NCBI RefSeq assembly: GCF_000300855.1
Contig: NZ_ALJF01000022.1
Coordinates: 1-36,402 of the forward strand
DNA from: Agrobacterium albertimagni AOL15
GTDB lineage: Bacteria > Pseudomonadota > Alphaproteobacteria > Rhizobiales > Rhizobiaceae
Direction: 5' to 3'
DNA length: 36,402 bases
How positions within the stretch are numbered: the stretch's first letter is position 1; every line of letters begins with the position of its first letter. Below, piece after piece: positions 16,007-25,313 of this stretch. The position numbers and the translations under genes were made by a program. The notes beneath the pieces were generated by a model that worked only from the letters and a program-made list of their open reading frames with translations, was not told the DNA's origin and ran no database searches.

Positions 16007-17202
16007 TTCGTCTTCCTTTCCAGCTCGGCCAGTTCGGCCAGAATGTCTTCGCCATGCTCGCCGATACGCGGGCTCGGGCGCTCGTAGCGCAGGGGGGTCT
16101 CGGAGAGCACGATCGGCGTGCGCACGCTCGGGATCACGGTGCCCTTGTCGTCGGTCAGGTCAATCTTCAACCCGCGGGCCTGAACCTGGGGGTCGGCGAA
16201 CATTTCCTCGATCGAATTGATCGGCCCGGCTGGCACGGCATTGGCTTCGCAGGCGGACAGCAGATCGCGCTTTTGCCACTTCGCCGTTTCGGTCGTGACG
16301 ATGCGGCGGACCTCGAGCTTGTTGGCGACGCGGGCCTTGTTGGTCGCGAAGCGCTCATCCTCGGCGACCGAGGCTATGCCCAGGATCGTGCAGAGGCGCT
16401 TGAACTGGCCGTCATTGCCGACGGCGAGGATCAGATGGCCGTCGGCGGTTGGCACCACTTCATAGGGGCTGATGTTCGGATGGGCATTGCCGAGCCGGGT
16501 CGGCGGTTTGCCCGAGATCAGGTAGTTCATGTTCTGGTTGGCCAGCACTGCCGACATGACGTCAAGCAGGGCCATGTCGACGAACTGGCCCTGGCCGGTG
16601 CGCATCACATGAATGAGGGCGGCCTGGATGGCGGTGACTGCATAGATGCCCGTGAAGATGTCGGCAATCGCCACGCCCGCCTTCATCGGCTCGCCGGTCG
16701 TCTCACCGGTGATCGACATGAAGCCGGACATGCCCTGGACGATATAGTCGTAGCCGGCAAAATCCGCATACGGGCCGTTCTGGCCGAAGCCGGTGATCGA
16801 GCAGTAGACGAGCTTCGGGTTGATCGCCTTCAGGCTCTCGTAATCGAGGCCGTATTTTTCGAGACCGCCGCGCTTGAAGTTCTCGATCACCACGTCGGCC
16901 GTGGCGCAGAGGCGGCGCACCGTTTCCTGTCCCTCCGCCGTCTTCAGGTCGACTGCTATCGAGCGTTTGTTCCGGTTGGTGGAGTGGTAATAGGCGGCCG
17001 AGAGGTTTTCGCCATCGGCCCCCTCGACGAAGGGCGGTCCCCAGGCGCGGGTGTCGTCGCCACCTTCGGGGTTTTCCACCTTGATCACATCGGCGCCGAG
17101 ATCGGCCAGCATCTGGCCCGCCCAGGGGCCTGCGAGTACGCGGGCCAATTCGATCACACGGATGCCGGTGAGCGGGGCAGGGGATGGTGGCTTGGACGTC
17201 AT
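16003..17202 (-). CDS. CaiB/BaiF-family (type III) CoA-transferase
   Basis: This 399-residue protein carries the family III CoA-transferase signature. It opens with GIRVIELARVLAGPWAGQMLADLGADVIKVE (about 13-43), cited here as VLAGPWAG and LGADVIKVE. GYDYIVQGMSG (150-160) contains Asp152, which matches the aspartate that forms the acyl-enzyme anhydride in formyl-CoA transferase. Such enzymes move CoA between two carboxylic acids. It is first in a two-gene operon with a TPP enzyme (ATGA overlap at 16003). The pairing recalls oxalate catabolism (Frc + Oxc), but the TPP partner is not clearly Oxc, so the acid pair is unknown. Confidence 0.92.
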   Translation of the reverse strand: MTSKPPSPAPLTGIRVIELARVLAGPWAGQMLADLGADVIKVENPEGGDDTRAWGPPFVEGADGENLSAAYYHSTNRNKRSIAVDLKTAEGQETVRRLCATADVVIENFKRGGLEKYGLDYESLKAINPKLVYCSITGFGQNGPYADFAGYDYIVQGMSGFMSITGETTGEPMKAGVAIADIFTGIYAVTAIQAALIHVMRTGQGQFVDMALLDVMSAVLANQNMNYLISGKPPTRLGNAHPNISPYEVVPTADGHLILAVGNDGQFKRLCTILGIASVAEDERFATNKARVANKLEVRRIVTTETAKWQKRDLLSACEANAVPAGPINSIEEMFADPQVQARGLKIDLTDDKGTVIPSVRTPIVLSETPLRYERPSPRIGEHGEDILAELAELERKTK

Positions 17203-17362
17203 TGGGCGATCCTGTGCGGCGTCGTCAGATCAGGCGATCCGACATTAATGGATCTCCTGCCATGACAAGAACTGCTATCGACAGAGCTATATCGCCCCAT
17301 TTTGCCATTCGCACCTGATATTCTCTCATGGCATCATTCCGTTTCGGCAAGATCTGGCCAAA

Positions 17363-18289
17363 TCAGGGGCCGAGATTGGCGAGCCAAGCGAGGAAATCGG
17401 CAATCGGTCTTTCGCGACCGATCTCGTTCAGCGTCTCATGGCGCATGCCGTCATAGACCGTGGTTTCGACATCCGTCATGCCGACATCGAGCATGCGCTG
17501 GCCGAGCCAGCGGATCTCGCGGCCCATGTTGGTCGCGGGGTCTTCGGCGCCGCCGACCAGATAGACGGGGAGGCGTTGCGGCAGGCGCTCGAGACGTTCG
17601 GGGGCGGGGCCTGCGAACGTCAGGCGAAAGATATCGCGCCACATCGCGACGCTGGCATCGAAGCCGCAAAGCGGATCGGCGATATAGGCGTCGACCTCGC
17701 GCGCGTCATGCGACAGCCAGTCGAAGGCGGTGCGGTGGCCCTTGATGGCGCGGCCCCAGGCGGCGAAGGTGGCCTTCGGCAGGATGAGGGAGGGGACGTC
17801 CGAGCCCTTCAGCATCTGTTCGAGAGAAAGCACGCCCTGGGCAAAGCGTCCGGCAAGGCCGGGATTGAAGTTGGAATTCCAGATCGTCAGGGCGTGGAAG
17901 GCTTGTGGGTGCTCCGTCGCGACGTTGAGCGCGATCAGGCCGCCCATGGAGTGACCGAAGAGGATGACCGGAAGCCCGGGATGGGTTTCGACGGCAAGCT
18001 CGCGCATGGCCATGACGTCGGCGATGACCTTTGCGACGCCGTCGCGGCGCGCGAACAATCCGAGTTGGGCGTCGGGTGCCGTCGTCTCGCCGTGTCCCCG
18101 GTGATCATGGGCAAAGACGTGGTAGCCGTGGGCGGCGAGAGCCGAGGCAAACCCCTCGTAGCGCCGCGAATGTTCTGCCAGGCCGTGGCAGATGAGGACG
18201 ATGCCGCGCGGCTCGGTCGTCGATGGCTGGTGGTGATAGGCCAGCCGCGCGCCGGATGGTGATTGGTGAAAGGCAAGATCTGAAAACAT
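17363..18289 (-). CDS. Alpha/beta hydrolase, monoacylglycerol-lipase/lysophospholipase-like
   Basis: This 308-residue serine hydrolase has the lysophospholipase (Hydrolase_4) pattern. The oxyanion strand is ICHGLAEHSRRY, which continues into HDHRGHGET (61-69). The nucleophile elbow is GHSMGG with Ser114, the acid lies in GGAEDPATN and the histidine in DGMRHETLNE near the C-terminus. Family members release fatty acids from monoacylglycerol or lysophospholipids. It has no signal peptide. It is a single gene transcribed away from ettA and separated from the CoA-transferase by 160 bases. The two neighbours share no clear pathway. Confidence 0.87.
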   Translation of the reverse strand: MFSDLAFHQSPSGARLAYHHQPSTTEPRGIVLICHGLAEHSRRYEGFASALAAHGYHVFAHDHRGHGETTAPDAQLGLFARRDGVAKVIADVMAMRELAVETHPGLPVILFGHSMGGLIALNVATEHPQAFHALTIWNSNFNPGLAGRFAQGVLSLEQMLKGSDVPSLILPKATFAAWGRAIKGHRTAFDWLSHDAREVDAYIADPLCGFDASVAMWRDIFRLTFAGPAPERLERLPQRLPVYLVGGAEDPATNMGREIRWLGQRMLDVGMTDVETTVYDGMRHETLNEIGRERPIADFLAWLANLGP

Positions 18290-18408
18290 TTGGTTCCCCC
18301 GATGGCGCGATAGGAGGTCATTTCTCTGCCATGCGCAATAGCGTCAATGGCTTGACCCCTGATGCGCGAACAAGCCGGCGAAGAACGAACCCGGTCGGCG
18401 AGGCGGAG

Positions 18409-18501
18409 ATGCGGAACGATCTGAAGCTTGCGAGAACTGCTGTATTTCTCGGCAGTTTTTTGTGCGCCGCATTGCCCCAAGGACGCAATTCGCCTACATA
18501 G
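18409..18501 (+). other. Possible short leader ORF upstream of ettA
   Basis: ATG 18409 opens a 30-codon frame (MRNDLKLARTAVFLGSF...) ending at TAG 18499-18501, 35 bases before ettA. A weak purine-rich stretch (gaggcggag) precedes it. It spans a terminator-like hairpin at 18435-18461, an arrangement seen in translation-controlled attenuators of some ABC-F genes. The coding status is speculative; the same frame extends upstream without clear coding character. Confidence 0.25.
18435..18461 (+). terminator. Terminator-like hairpin in the ettA leader (possible attenuator)
   Basis: AACTGCTG (18435-18442) pairs with CGGCAGTT (18450-18457) with one G:U pair, followed at once by a T-run (TTTTTT, 18456-18461). 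It lies 75 bases before ettA on the same strand. The adjacent upstream gene runs the other way, so there is no obvious transcript to end here except the ettA leader itself or an unseen small RNA. Confidence 0.5.
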
Positions 18502-18536
18502 CGGGCCAATTCCCATTCCCGCCGGAGCAAGACCCC

Positions 18537-20186
<1,650 letters not shown>

Positions 20187-20223
20187 ACCCGAACGGGTTA
20201 TCTGGTTAACTTCGAAGCATGAT

Positions 20224-20256
20224 CAAAGTGGCTCGCAATGTGTGCGAGCCACTTTG
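20224..20256 (+). terminator. Long perfect hairpin after ettA, probable terminator
   Basis: CAAAGTGGCTCGCA (20224-20237) pairs with TGCGAGCCACTTTG (20243-20256) over 14 perfect base pairs and a 5-base loop, 37 bases after the ettA stop. The U-run is interrupted (CTTTGCGTTTG), so termination may be partial or help protect the 3' end. Confidence 0.7.
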
Positions 20257-20336
20257 CGTTTGAGATACTCGAAACGCCTTGCGTCAATATATCTGCTTAT
20301 TGCTATAAACTGACTGTAAACAGTTTGTGTGTCATA

Positions 20337-20377
20337 CCAATTGCGAGGGGCTGCGCATCAGGCGCAGTGGGAATTGG
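20337..20377 (+). other. Stem-loop in the chemoreceptor 5' leader
   Basis: CTGCGC (20351-20356) pairs with GCGCAG (20362-20367), enclosed by CCAATT (20337-20342) with AATTGG (20372-20377), about 34 bases before the Shine-Dalgarno of the chemoreceptor. An inverted repeat AAACTG/CAGTTT (20307-20326) lies just upstream. Both could influence expression; no known riboswitch family was recognised. Confidence 0.4.
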
Positions 20378-20425
20378 CAGAAGACGACATCAGGTCCGCC
20401 TTCTCTGTCTGGAGGGAATTGACAG

Positions 20426-22717
20426 GTGTCTATCCTGGGAAGAATTTCATTTCAAAAAGCACTGACCCTGATTGCGTTGGTGCCGTTGCTTGCCGTCACC
20501 GGTCTTGGTGGCGCGGCGGGCTATAACAGCTATCTGGAGTATCAGAAGCTCACACGCGCCGCAGCACTCGCGGAGCTCGCCTATCAAGGCGGCGAGCTGA
20601 TGATGATCATGCCGCTGGAGACGGCGCCCAACCGTCTGGAGATCCGCAAACAATCGGATGCGATCTACCAGGCCATGATCGATCAGATGACTGAGCTCGA
20701 TCGCATGGGATATGGCGATCCGATCACCGTGCAGCTTCGGAGCAATCTGGAGAAGATGTATGCCCGGATGCCGGAGTATCGCCAGAAAATCGATGCCGGC
20801 GACAAGGACCCGATCCTGCCGCTGCGCTACGCCCAGCCGGTCGCTGCAGCCGGCCTTGACCTGACGCTCAGAACGGCAAGCCTCACCGAGGACCTGACGC
20901 TCTCGTCCGACATCCGTGCCCATCATGCGCTGATGAAGGTCAACGAAGCCTATCTCGGTCTCAATCGCATGGGCCAGTTCTACATCGAGAACGGTGCTTT
21001 CGGCAAAGCCGAGCTTGTCCGGTTCAGCGCTCTGCAGAGCCAGTTGCGGACCTTTGACGGTCCGTTCCGTGAGCTTGCACGGCCGGATGTGATCAGCCGT
21101 TTCTATTCCTTCTTCGATACGGCAGAGGGCAAGCAGATCAGCGAAACGCTCCAGGCCATGGAGAGCCTCGAGGACTACACGGGGCCGCGAGATGCAAAGC
21201 CATTCACCGACAGTATGGCGAAGCGCCGCGACTTTGCGGCCGCGATCATCCGCGACAACGCTACGGCGTTCCTGGATTCGATCAATGAGCGTCTGGCAGA
21301 TGCGCGCTTCGGCATGATTTCCGCGATCGTCGCTCTTTCCGGCTTTATCCTGCTGGTCGTGGCCTTCAGTGTCTCCATCACCCGCACGCTATCCCGCTCC
21401 ATCGGGCGGGTCAGCGGCTCGATGATCGGACTGGCCAATGGCGATACGCTACAGTCCATCCCGTTCACTGAGCGCACCGATGAGATCGGGGCCATGGCTC
21501 GCTCCGTCGAGGTCTTCCGCGAAGCTGCCATTCGCAATGCCGAACTGGAAGCCGAAGCGTCGGAAAGTCGGGTTCGCACCGAGCGCGAGCGTGCCGAGAT
21601 GCAGGCGCGCGCGGAAGCGGATGCCGAGGAGCGACTGACCAAAGCAACGGGCACGCTGGCCGCAGGGCTCAAGCGACTTGCTTCGGGCGATCTGCTTTGC
21701 GAGATCGAGGAGGAGTTCGCTCCGCAGTTCGAAGCGCTCCGCCACGACTTCAACACTTCGGTGCAGCAGCTGCGTGGCGTGCTGGTTTCGGTCGGCCGTT
21801 CGGCTCATGCCGTCAGCGGCGGCTCGGGCGAAATCTCGCATGCATCCGACGATCTGGCCAAGCGCACCGAACAGCAGGCGGCCTCGCTCGAGGAGACCGC
21901 AGCGGCGCTCGAAGAGATCACCTCCAACGTGACGGCCACGTCGCGCCGCACCGGCGAGGCGCGCGACATCGTGCGCAATACCCGCAGCCGCGCGGAACAG
22001 TCCGGTGTGGTGGTCGGCAATGCCGTGACTGCCATGGAGCGGATCGAACATGCTTCCAAGCAGATCAGCCAGATCATCGGCGTGATCGACGAGATCGCCT
22101 TCCAGACAAACCTCTTGGCGCTCAATGCCGGCGTCGAGGCCGCACGTGCGGGTGAGGCGGGCAAGGGCTTTGCGGTTGTCGCGCAGGAGGTTCGCGAGCT
22201 CGCACAACGCTCGGCGAATGCGGCGAAGGAAATCAAGGCGCTGATCGGCAATTCCGAAGTCGCTGTCAGCGAAGGCGTGAAACTGGTCAACGAGACCGGC
22301 GACGGCCTGACAGCGATCGCGGGTCTGGTGCAGGCGATCAACGAGCATATGGACGCCATCGCCTCTGCCGCGCAGGAACAGTCGGTCGGTCTCGGTGAGG
22401 TCAACCAGGCCGTCAACCACATGGACCAGGCGACCCAGAAGAACGCGGCCATGGTGGAGGAGATGAACGCGGCATCCGCGGGTCTTGCACAGGAGGCCGC
22501 GAGCCTTGCGGAACTGTTGCAGCGTTTCCGGACGGGGCAGGGCAGCACCAGTGCCTCGGCTGGCCAGGCTTCGCGTCAGACCCGTTCGGCGGCTCCACCA
22601 TCGCCGTCACCAGCACGCGCAGCTGTACCGGCAACGCAGCAAGCTGCTCCGCGTCGCATGACGCCGGCTGTGTCAGGAAATACCGCGCTCGCAAGCGAGA
22701 GTTGGGAAGAGTTCTGA
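20426..22717 (+). CDS. Methyl-accepting chemotaxis protein with double HAMP and C-terminal tether
   Basis: This 763-residue chemoreceptor starts at GTG, placed 8 bases after GGAGGGA. It has TM1 (12-32), a helical periplasmic domain of about 265 residues (NIT-like fold possible), TM2 (297-318), a HAMP domain (about 319-370) and a second HAMP-like segment (about 410-460). The signalling domain contains the hairpin tip EIAFQTNLLALNAGVEAARAGE, cited here as FQTNLLALNAGVEAARAGE. A Pro/Ala/Ser-rich linker ends in SWEEF, matching the CheR/CheB-binding pentapeptide pattern xWxxF. It should sense a periplasmic stimulus and control CheA. No che genes lie nearby. The ligand is unknown. Confidence 0.93.
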   Translation: MSILGRISFQKALTLIALVPLLAVTGLGGAAGYNSYLEYQKLTRAAALAELAYQGGELMMIMPLETAPNRLEIRKQSDAIYQAMIDQMTELDRMGYGDPITVQLRSNLEKMYARMPEYRQKIDAGDKDPILPLRYAQPVAAAGLDLTLRTASLTEDLTLSSDIRAHHALMKVNEAYLGLNRMGQFYIENGAFGKAELVRFSALQSQLRTFDGPFRELARPDVISRFYSFFDTAEGKQISETLQAMESLEDYTGPRDAKPFTDSMAKRRDFAAAIIRDNATAFLDSINERLADARFGMISAIVALSGFILLVVAFSVSITRTLSRSIGRVSGSMIGLANGDTLQSIPFTERTDEIGAMARSVEVFREAAIRNAELEAEASESRVRTERERAEMQARAEADAEERLTKATGTLAAGLKRLASGDLLCEIEEEFAPQFEALRHDFNTSVQQLRGVLVSVGRSAHAVSGGSGEISHASDDLAKRTEQQAASLEETAAALEEITSNVTATSRRTGEARDIVRNTRSRAEQSGVVVGNAVTAMERIEHASKQISQIIGVIDEIAFQTNLLALNAGVEAARAGEAGKGFAVVAQEVRELAQRSANAAKEIKALIGNSEVAVSEGVKLVNETGDGLTAIAGLVQAINEHMDAIASAAQEQSVGLGEVNQAVNHMDQATQKNAAMVEEMNAASAGLAQEAASLAELLQRFRTGQGSTSASAGQASRQTRSAAPPSPSPARAAVPATQQAAPRRMTPAVSGNTALASESWEEF

Positions 22718-22759
22718 GGCTTCAGCCCATCGCTGAACGACTGTCTCACTGAGACGCTG

Positions 22760-22786
22760 ACGGCCGCCTGAAGAGGCGGCCGTTTT
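22760..22786 (+). terminator. Rho-independent terminator after the chemoreceptor gene
   Basis: ACGGCCGCCT (22760-22769) pairs perfectly with AGGCGGCCGT (22774-22783) across a GAAG loop and is followed by TTTT. It lies 42 bases after the stop codon. Confidence 0.9.
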
Positions 22787-22845
22787 GCATTTCGACCTCA
22801 AGCAGGCATTGGTCGCGGATTAAGGCTTGCATCACACCAAAAACG

Positions 22846-22867
22846 GACATAAAGATATCTTTATGTC
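22846..22867. promoter_or_regulatory. Perfect 22-bp palindrome, probable operator of the ArsR-methyltransferase/metF operon
   Basis: The half-site GACATAAAGAT is followed directly by its exact reverse complement ATCTTTATGTC, centred 29 bases before the ArsR-type start. The AT-rich core AAAGATATCTTT, position and symmetry fit an ArsR/SmtB dimer site for autoregulation. Comparative studies of proteobacterial methionine control describe ArsR-type SahR/SamR regulators near met genes, with which this agrees. The site identity here is inferred. Confidence 0.75.
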
Positions 22868-22885
22868 GTTATTGCGGTGGTATGA

Positions 22886-23893
22886 ATGAAACTCGGTGTC
22901 GATACTCTTGTGGAATTGCTGAAGGCGGCGGGCGAGCCCACCCGCCTGCGTCTTCTGACGCTTCTGTCTGCGGGCGATCTCACGGTCACCGACCTTACAG
23001 AAATTCTCGGCCAGTCGCAGCCACGAATATCGCGTCATCTCAAACTGCTCGCGGAAGCCGACCTGATTGACCGCTATCAGGAGGGTGCCTGGGCCTATTT
23101 TCGGCTGAAACAGGACGGCTCGGGCGCGGCACTGGTTCGACTGCTGCTAGATGCTGCCGAGGAGAGCGATCCTGTCCTCCAGCGTGACAGGGACCGTCTG
23201 GCCGGCGTCAAGCGGGCGAGGGCGGAGAAGGCGCAGGCCTATTTCAGCCGCAACGCTTCCGAATGGGACGAGCTTCGCCGCCTGCATGTCAACGATGCCG
23301 ATGTGGAAGCGGCATTGCTGCGGATCGTCGGAACCGATGCGGTCGAATCCATGCTCGACCTCGGCACAGGCACCGGCCGCATCCTGCAACTGCTTTCGCC
23401 GCGTTACCGTCGGGCAATCGGCATCGATGCCAGCCGCGACATGCTTGCGGTCGCCCGTTCCAACCTCGACAAGGAAGGTATCCTGTCAGCGAGCGTACGT
23501 CACGGCGACATCCTGAACCTGCCGCTCGATGCTGGAGACTACGACCTCGTGACGATCCATCAGGTTCTGCACTTCCTTGAAGAGCCGGAGCTGGCGCTCG
23601 CCGAAGCCGCGCGCATGCTAAAGCCGGGCGGTCGGCTCGCCATCATCGATCTGGCACCCCATGCCCATGAATATCTTCGGGATGAGCACGCCCATGTGCG
23701 GCTCGGCTTCTCTCATGCCGTCATGGCCGAATGGCTGGACCGCCAGGGATTGGCCGTCGAGGACGTCATCGACCTGCCGCCGGAAACTGCGGCGGGGCGC
23801 GGGCTCACCGTGACCATCTGGCTTGCCCGGCGCGGGAGTGCTGCCGGCAGGGCCACTTCAGTACCACCCCTCGCCTTGACCGGGAGCAGATAA
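22886..23893 (+). CDS. ArsR-family regulator fused to a SAM-dependent methyltransferase-like domain (SamR/SahR-like)
   Basis: The 335-residue protein joins an N-terminal ArsR winged helix (residues 1-95; recognition helix around SQPRISRHL, 44-52) to a class I methyltransferase fold with the SAM motif DLGTGTGR (158-165). The acidic residue ending strand 2 lies in GIDAS (179-183). The ArsR part lacks the CxC metal-binding cysteines, so it is not an arsenic or metal sensor. It is read straight into metF (TAAATG junction), and a 22-bp palindrome lies upstream. I infer that it senses S-adenosylmethionine or S-adenosylhomocysteine through the methyltransferase-like domain and controls methionine-cycle genes. 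Whether it also methylates anything is unknown. Confidence 0.87.
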   Translation: MKLGVDTLVELLKAAGEPTRLRLLTLLSAGDLTVTDLTEILGQSQPRISRHLKLLAEADLIDRYQEGAWAYFRLKQDGSGAALVRLLLDAAEESDPVLQRDRDRLAGVKRARAEKAQAYFSRNASEWDELRRLHVNDADVEAALLRIVGTDAVESMLDLGTGTGRILQLLSPRYRRAIGIDASRDMLAVARSNLDKEGILSASVRHGDILNLPLDAGDYDLVTIHQVLHFLEEPELALAEAARMLKPGGRLAIIDLAPHAHEYLRDEHAHVRLGFSHAVMAEWLDRQGLAVEDVIDLPPETAAGRGLTVTIWLARRGSAAGRATSVPPLALTGSR

Positions 23894-24802
23894 ATGACCA
23901 AGCCCGAACGGCCGATCGCCAAGACCCCTCATGCGCGGATCTCCTTCGAGTTCTTCCCGCCCAAGTCGCCCGATATGGAGGATCAGCTCTGGCAGACGGT
24001 GAAGGCCTTGCAGCCTTACCAGCCGGATTTCGTTTCGGTGACCTATGGGGCAGGTGGGACGACACGCGAGCCGACCCTTGCGACCGTCAAGCGGTTGATT
24101 GCCGACACCTCACTCGCCACCGCGTCCCATCTCACCTGTGTGGGGGCGACGCGTGACGAGGTACGTGCCGTCGTCGAAGAGTTCCAAGCGGCCGGTGTTC
24201 GTCACTTCGTGGCGCTGCGTGGCGACCCACAAGGCGGCATGGGCAGCCGTTATGCGCCGCATCCGGGCGGCTTCGTCAACGCTGCCGACCTCGTCTCCGG
24301 TCTGCGTGACCTGGGCGACTTCGAGATCTCTGTCTCGGCCTATCCCGAACGCCATCCGGAAAGCGAAAATGACGATGTCGATCTCGACATGCTCAAGCAG
24401 AAGGTCGATGCCGGGGCAACGCGCGCTCTGACGCAATTCTTCTTCGACAACGATATCTTCGAGCGCTACCTAGAACGGGTGCGGGCGGCGGGGATCACCA
24501 TCCCGATCGTGCCGGGCATCATGCCGATCCAGAACCTGACGCAGCTGAAGCGCTTTGCCTCGATGTGCGGCGCCAGCACCCCGTCATTCCTCGACGAGCG
24601 TTTCGAGGGGACGGAAGGCGATGCTCAGGCGCGTGCGGCGGTTGCGGCCGACATTGCGGCAGAGCAGATCGCCGATCTCTCGCGTCGCGGCATCGAAGAG
24701 TTTCACATCTACACGATGAACCGGGCGCCACTGACCATCGCGACCCTGGAACGCCTCGGCATCGCCGCGAAGGTCGGCGAGGTCTCCAACGCGGCCGCCT
24801 GA
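23894..24802 (+). CDS. metF: 5,10-methylenetetrahydrofolate reductase
   Basis: This 302-residue protein has the length and pattern of bacterial MetF, an FAD-dependent TIM barrel. It shows ISFEFFPPKSPDME near the N-terminus with the catalytic-region Glu, the FAD-contacting HLTCVGATRDE, LRGDPQGG, and AYPERHPES. It reduces 5,10-methylene-THF to 5-methyl-THF, the methyl donor for methionine synthesis. Its ATG follows the stop of the ArsR-methyltransferase gene with no gap (TAAATG), so it is certainly co-transcribed and probably coupled to that regulator. A strong terminator follows at 24821-24861. The final MNRAPLTIATLERLGI is also family-typical. Confidence 0.95.
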   Translation: MTKPERPIAKTPHARISFEFFPPKSPDMEDQLWQTVKALQPYQPDFVSVTYGAGGTTREPTLATVKRLIADTSLATASHLTCVGATRDEVRAVVEEFQAAGVRHFVALRGDPQGGMGSRYAPHPGGFVNAADLVSGLRDLGDFEISVSAYPERHPESENDDVDLDMLKQKVDAGATRALTQFFFDNDIFERYLERVRAAGITIPIVPGIMPIQNLTQLKRFASMCGASTPSFLDERFEGTEGDAQARAAVAADIAAEQIADLSRRGIEEFHIYTMNRAPLTIATLERLGIAAKVGEVSNAAA

Positions 24803-24820
24803 TTTCCGTCGTCACGGCAT

Positions 24821-24861
24821 AAAAAGAGGCGCAGGACTTAAGTGTCCTGCGCCTCTTACTT
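24821..24861. terminator. Strong bidirectional terminator between metF and the microprotein gene
   Basis: AAGAGGCGCAGGAC (24824-24837) pairs with GTCCTGCGCCTCTT (24844-24857) over 14 perfect base pairs, with AAAAA on the left and a T-rich right side (acttgtttt). It closes metF on the plus strand and, with U5 on the minus strand, the convergent 25-residue gene. Confidence 0.9.
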
Positions 24862-24933
24862 GTTTTGAAATGGTATCTGCTGGAGAGAGGCCTAACCTGG
24901 CCAACTCATGGGTTTCAGTTGTTTAGACCCGTG

Positions 24934-25011
24934 TCAGATAAACAGCATCGTCGCGATGAAAACAAACGCTGCACCGACGATCAGGACATTAATTGAATTG
25001 GTCAGTCCCAT
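24934..25011 (-). CDS. 25-residue single-span membrane microprotein
   Basis: The peptide starts MGLTNSINVLIV and continues into GAAFVFIATMLFI. It is one hydrophobic helix with a short polar N-terminus and no tail. Its reality is supported by sequence signals: a full AAGGAGG Shine-Dalgarno (25017-25023) five bases before the ATG, a promoter 26 bases further on (25038-25066), and a perfect terminator downstream. A longer in-frame start at 25131 would lie upstream of this promoter and its product is not membrane-like there. The function is unknown. Small hydrophobic peptides of this kind often modulate a larger membrane complex, or act as toxins or stress proteins, but nothing here decides. Confidence 0.75.
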   Translation of the reverse strand: MGLTNSINVLIVGAAFVFIATMLFI

Positions 25012-25037
25012 GTGTGCCTCCTTGCGTTGACCGTTAG

Positions 25038-25066
25038 ATATTATGTCTGATTTGTGTCGGCGCAAG
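25038..25066 (-). promoter_or_regulatory. Sigma-70-type promoter for the microprotein gene
   Basis: On the minus strand CTTGCG (25061-25066) and TAATAT (25038-25043) are separated by exactly 17 bases, close to the rhizobial housekeeping pattern CTTGAC-N17-CTATAT. The predicted start point near 25031 leaves a leader of about 20 bases with the AAGGAGG Shine-Dalgarno. Confidence 0.65.
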
Positions 25067-25182
25067 GGCCAATCTGTGCTGCGCTGCGTCAATAAGCAGT
25101 GAAAAAGGTATCCATAACATACGATAAGCAAGTTTAATCAACGGGTTGATGTCGCTCTCGCGCTGTTAATGAAGTTTAATTT

Positions 25183-25229
25183 CCGTGAGCGTTTTCTCAC
25201 TCGATTTCGAGGGACTGAAATGCTCACGG
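25183..25229. repeat. 47-base nested palindromic element
   Basis: CCGTGAGC (25183-25190) pairs with GCTCACGG (25222-25229). Inside it, TTTC pairs with GAAA and CTCGA (25200-25204) with TCGAG (25207-25211), making an extended imperfect hairpin. It lies in the gap between the microprotein promoter and the MltB-type gene's terminator and belongs to neither. It may be a copy of a short dispersed palindromic repeat or a structured RNA. Apart from this and the flanking promoter and terminator, the 25067-25254 gap holds nothing I can support. Confidence 0.4.
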
Positions 25230-25251
25230 CTCATCTGAAGGACAAACGCTG

Positions 25252-25286
25252 CAAACAAAAAGGCCGGGGCGTGGAGGCGCCCCGGC
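25252..25286 (-). terminator. Rho-independent terminator of the MltB-type transglycosylase gene
   Basis: GCCGGGGCG (25263-25271) pairs with CGCCCCGGC (25278-25286). On the minus strand the stem is followed by CTTTTTGTTTG. It is 28 bases beyond the stop codon. Confidence 0.88.
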
Positions 25287-25313
25287 TCGATCATGTGGTC
25301 GCAGATGCTGATA

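Noticed and set aside
14354..17202. Direct naming as oxalyl-CoA decarboxylase and formyl-CoA transferase
   Set aside because: The CoA-transferase aspartate is present but common to the whole family. The TPP enzyme shows no feature I can tie to Oxc specifically.
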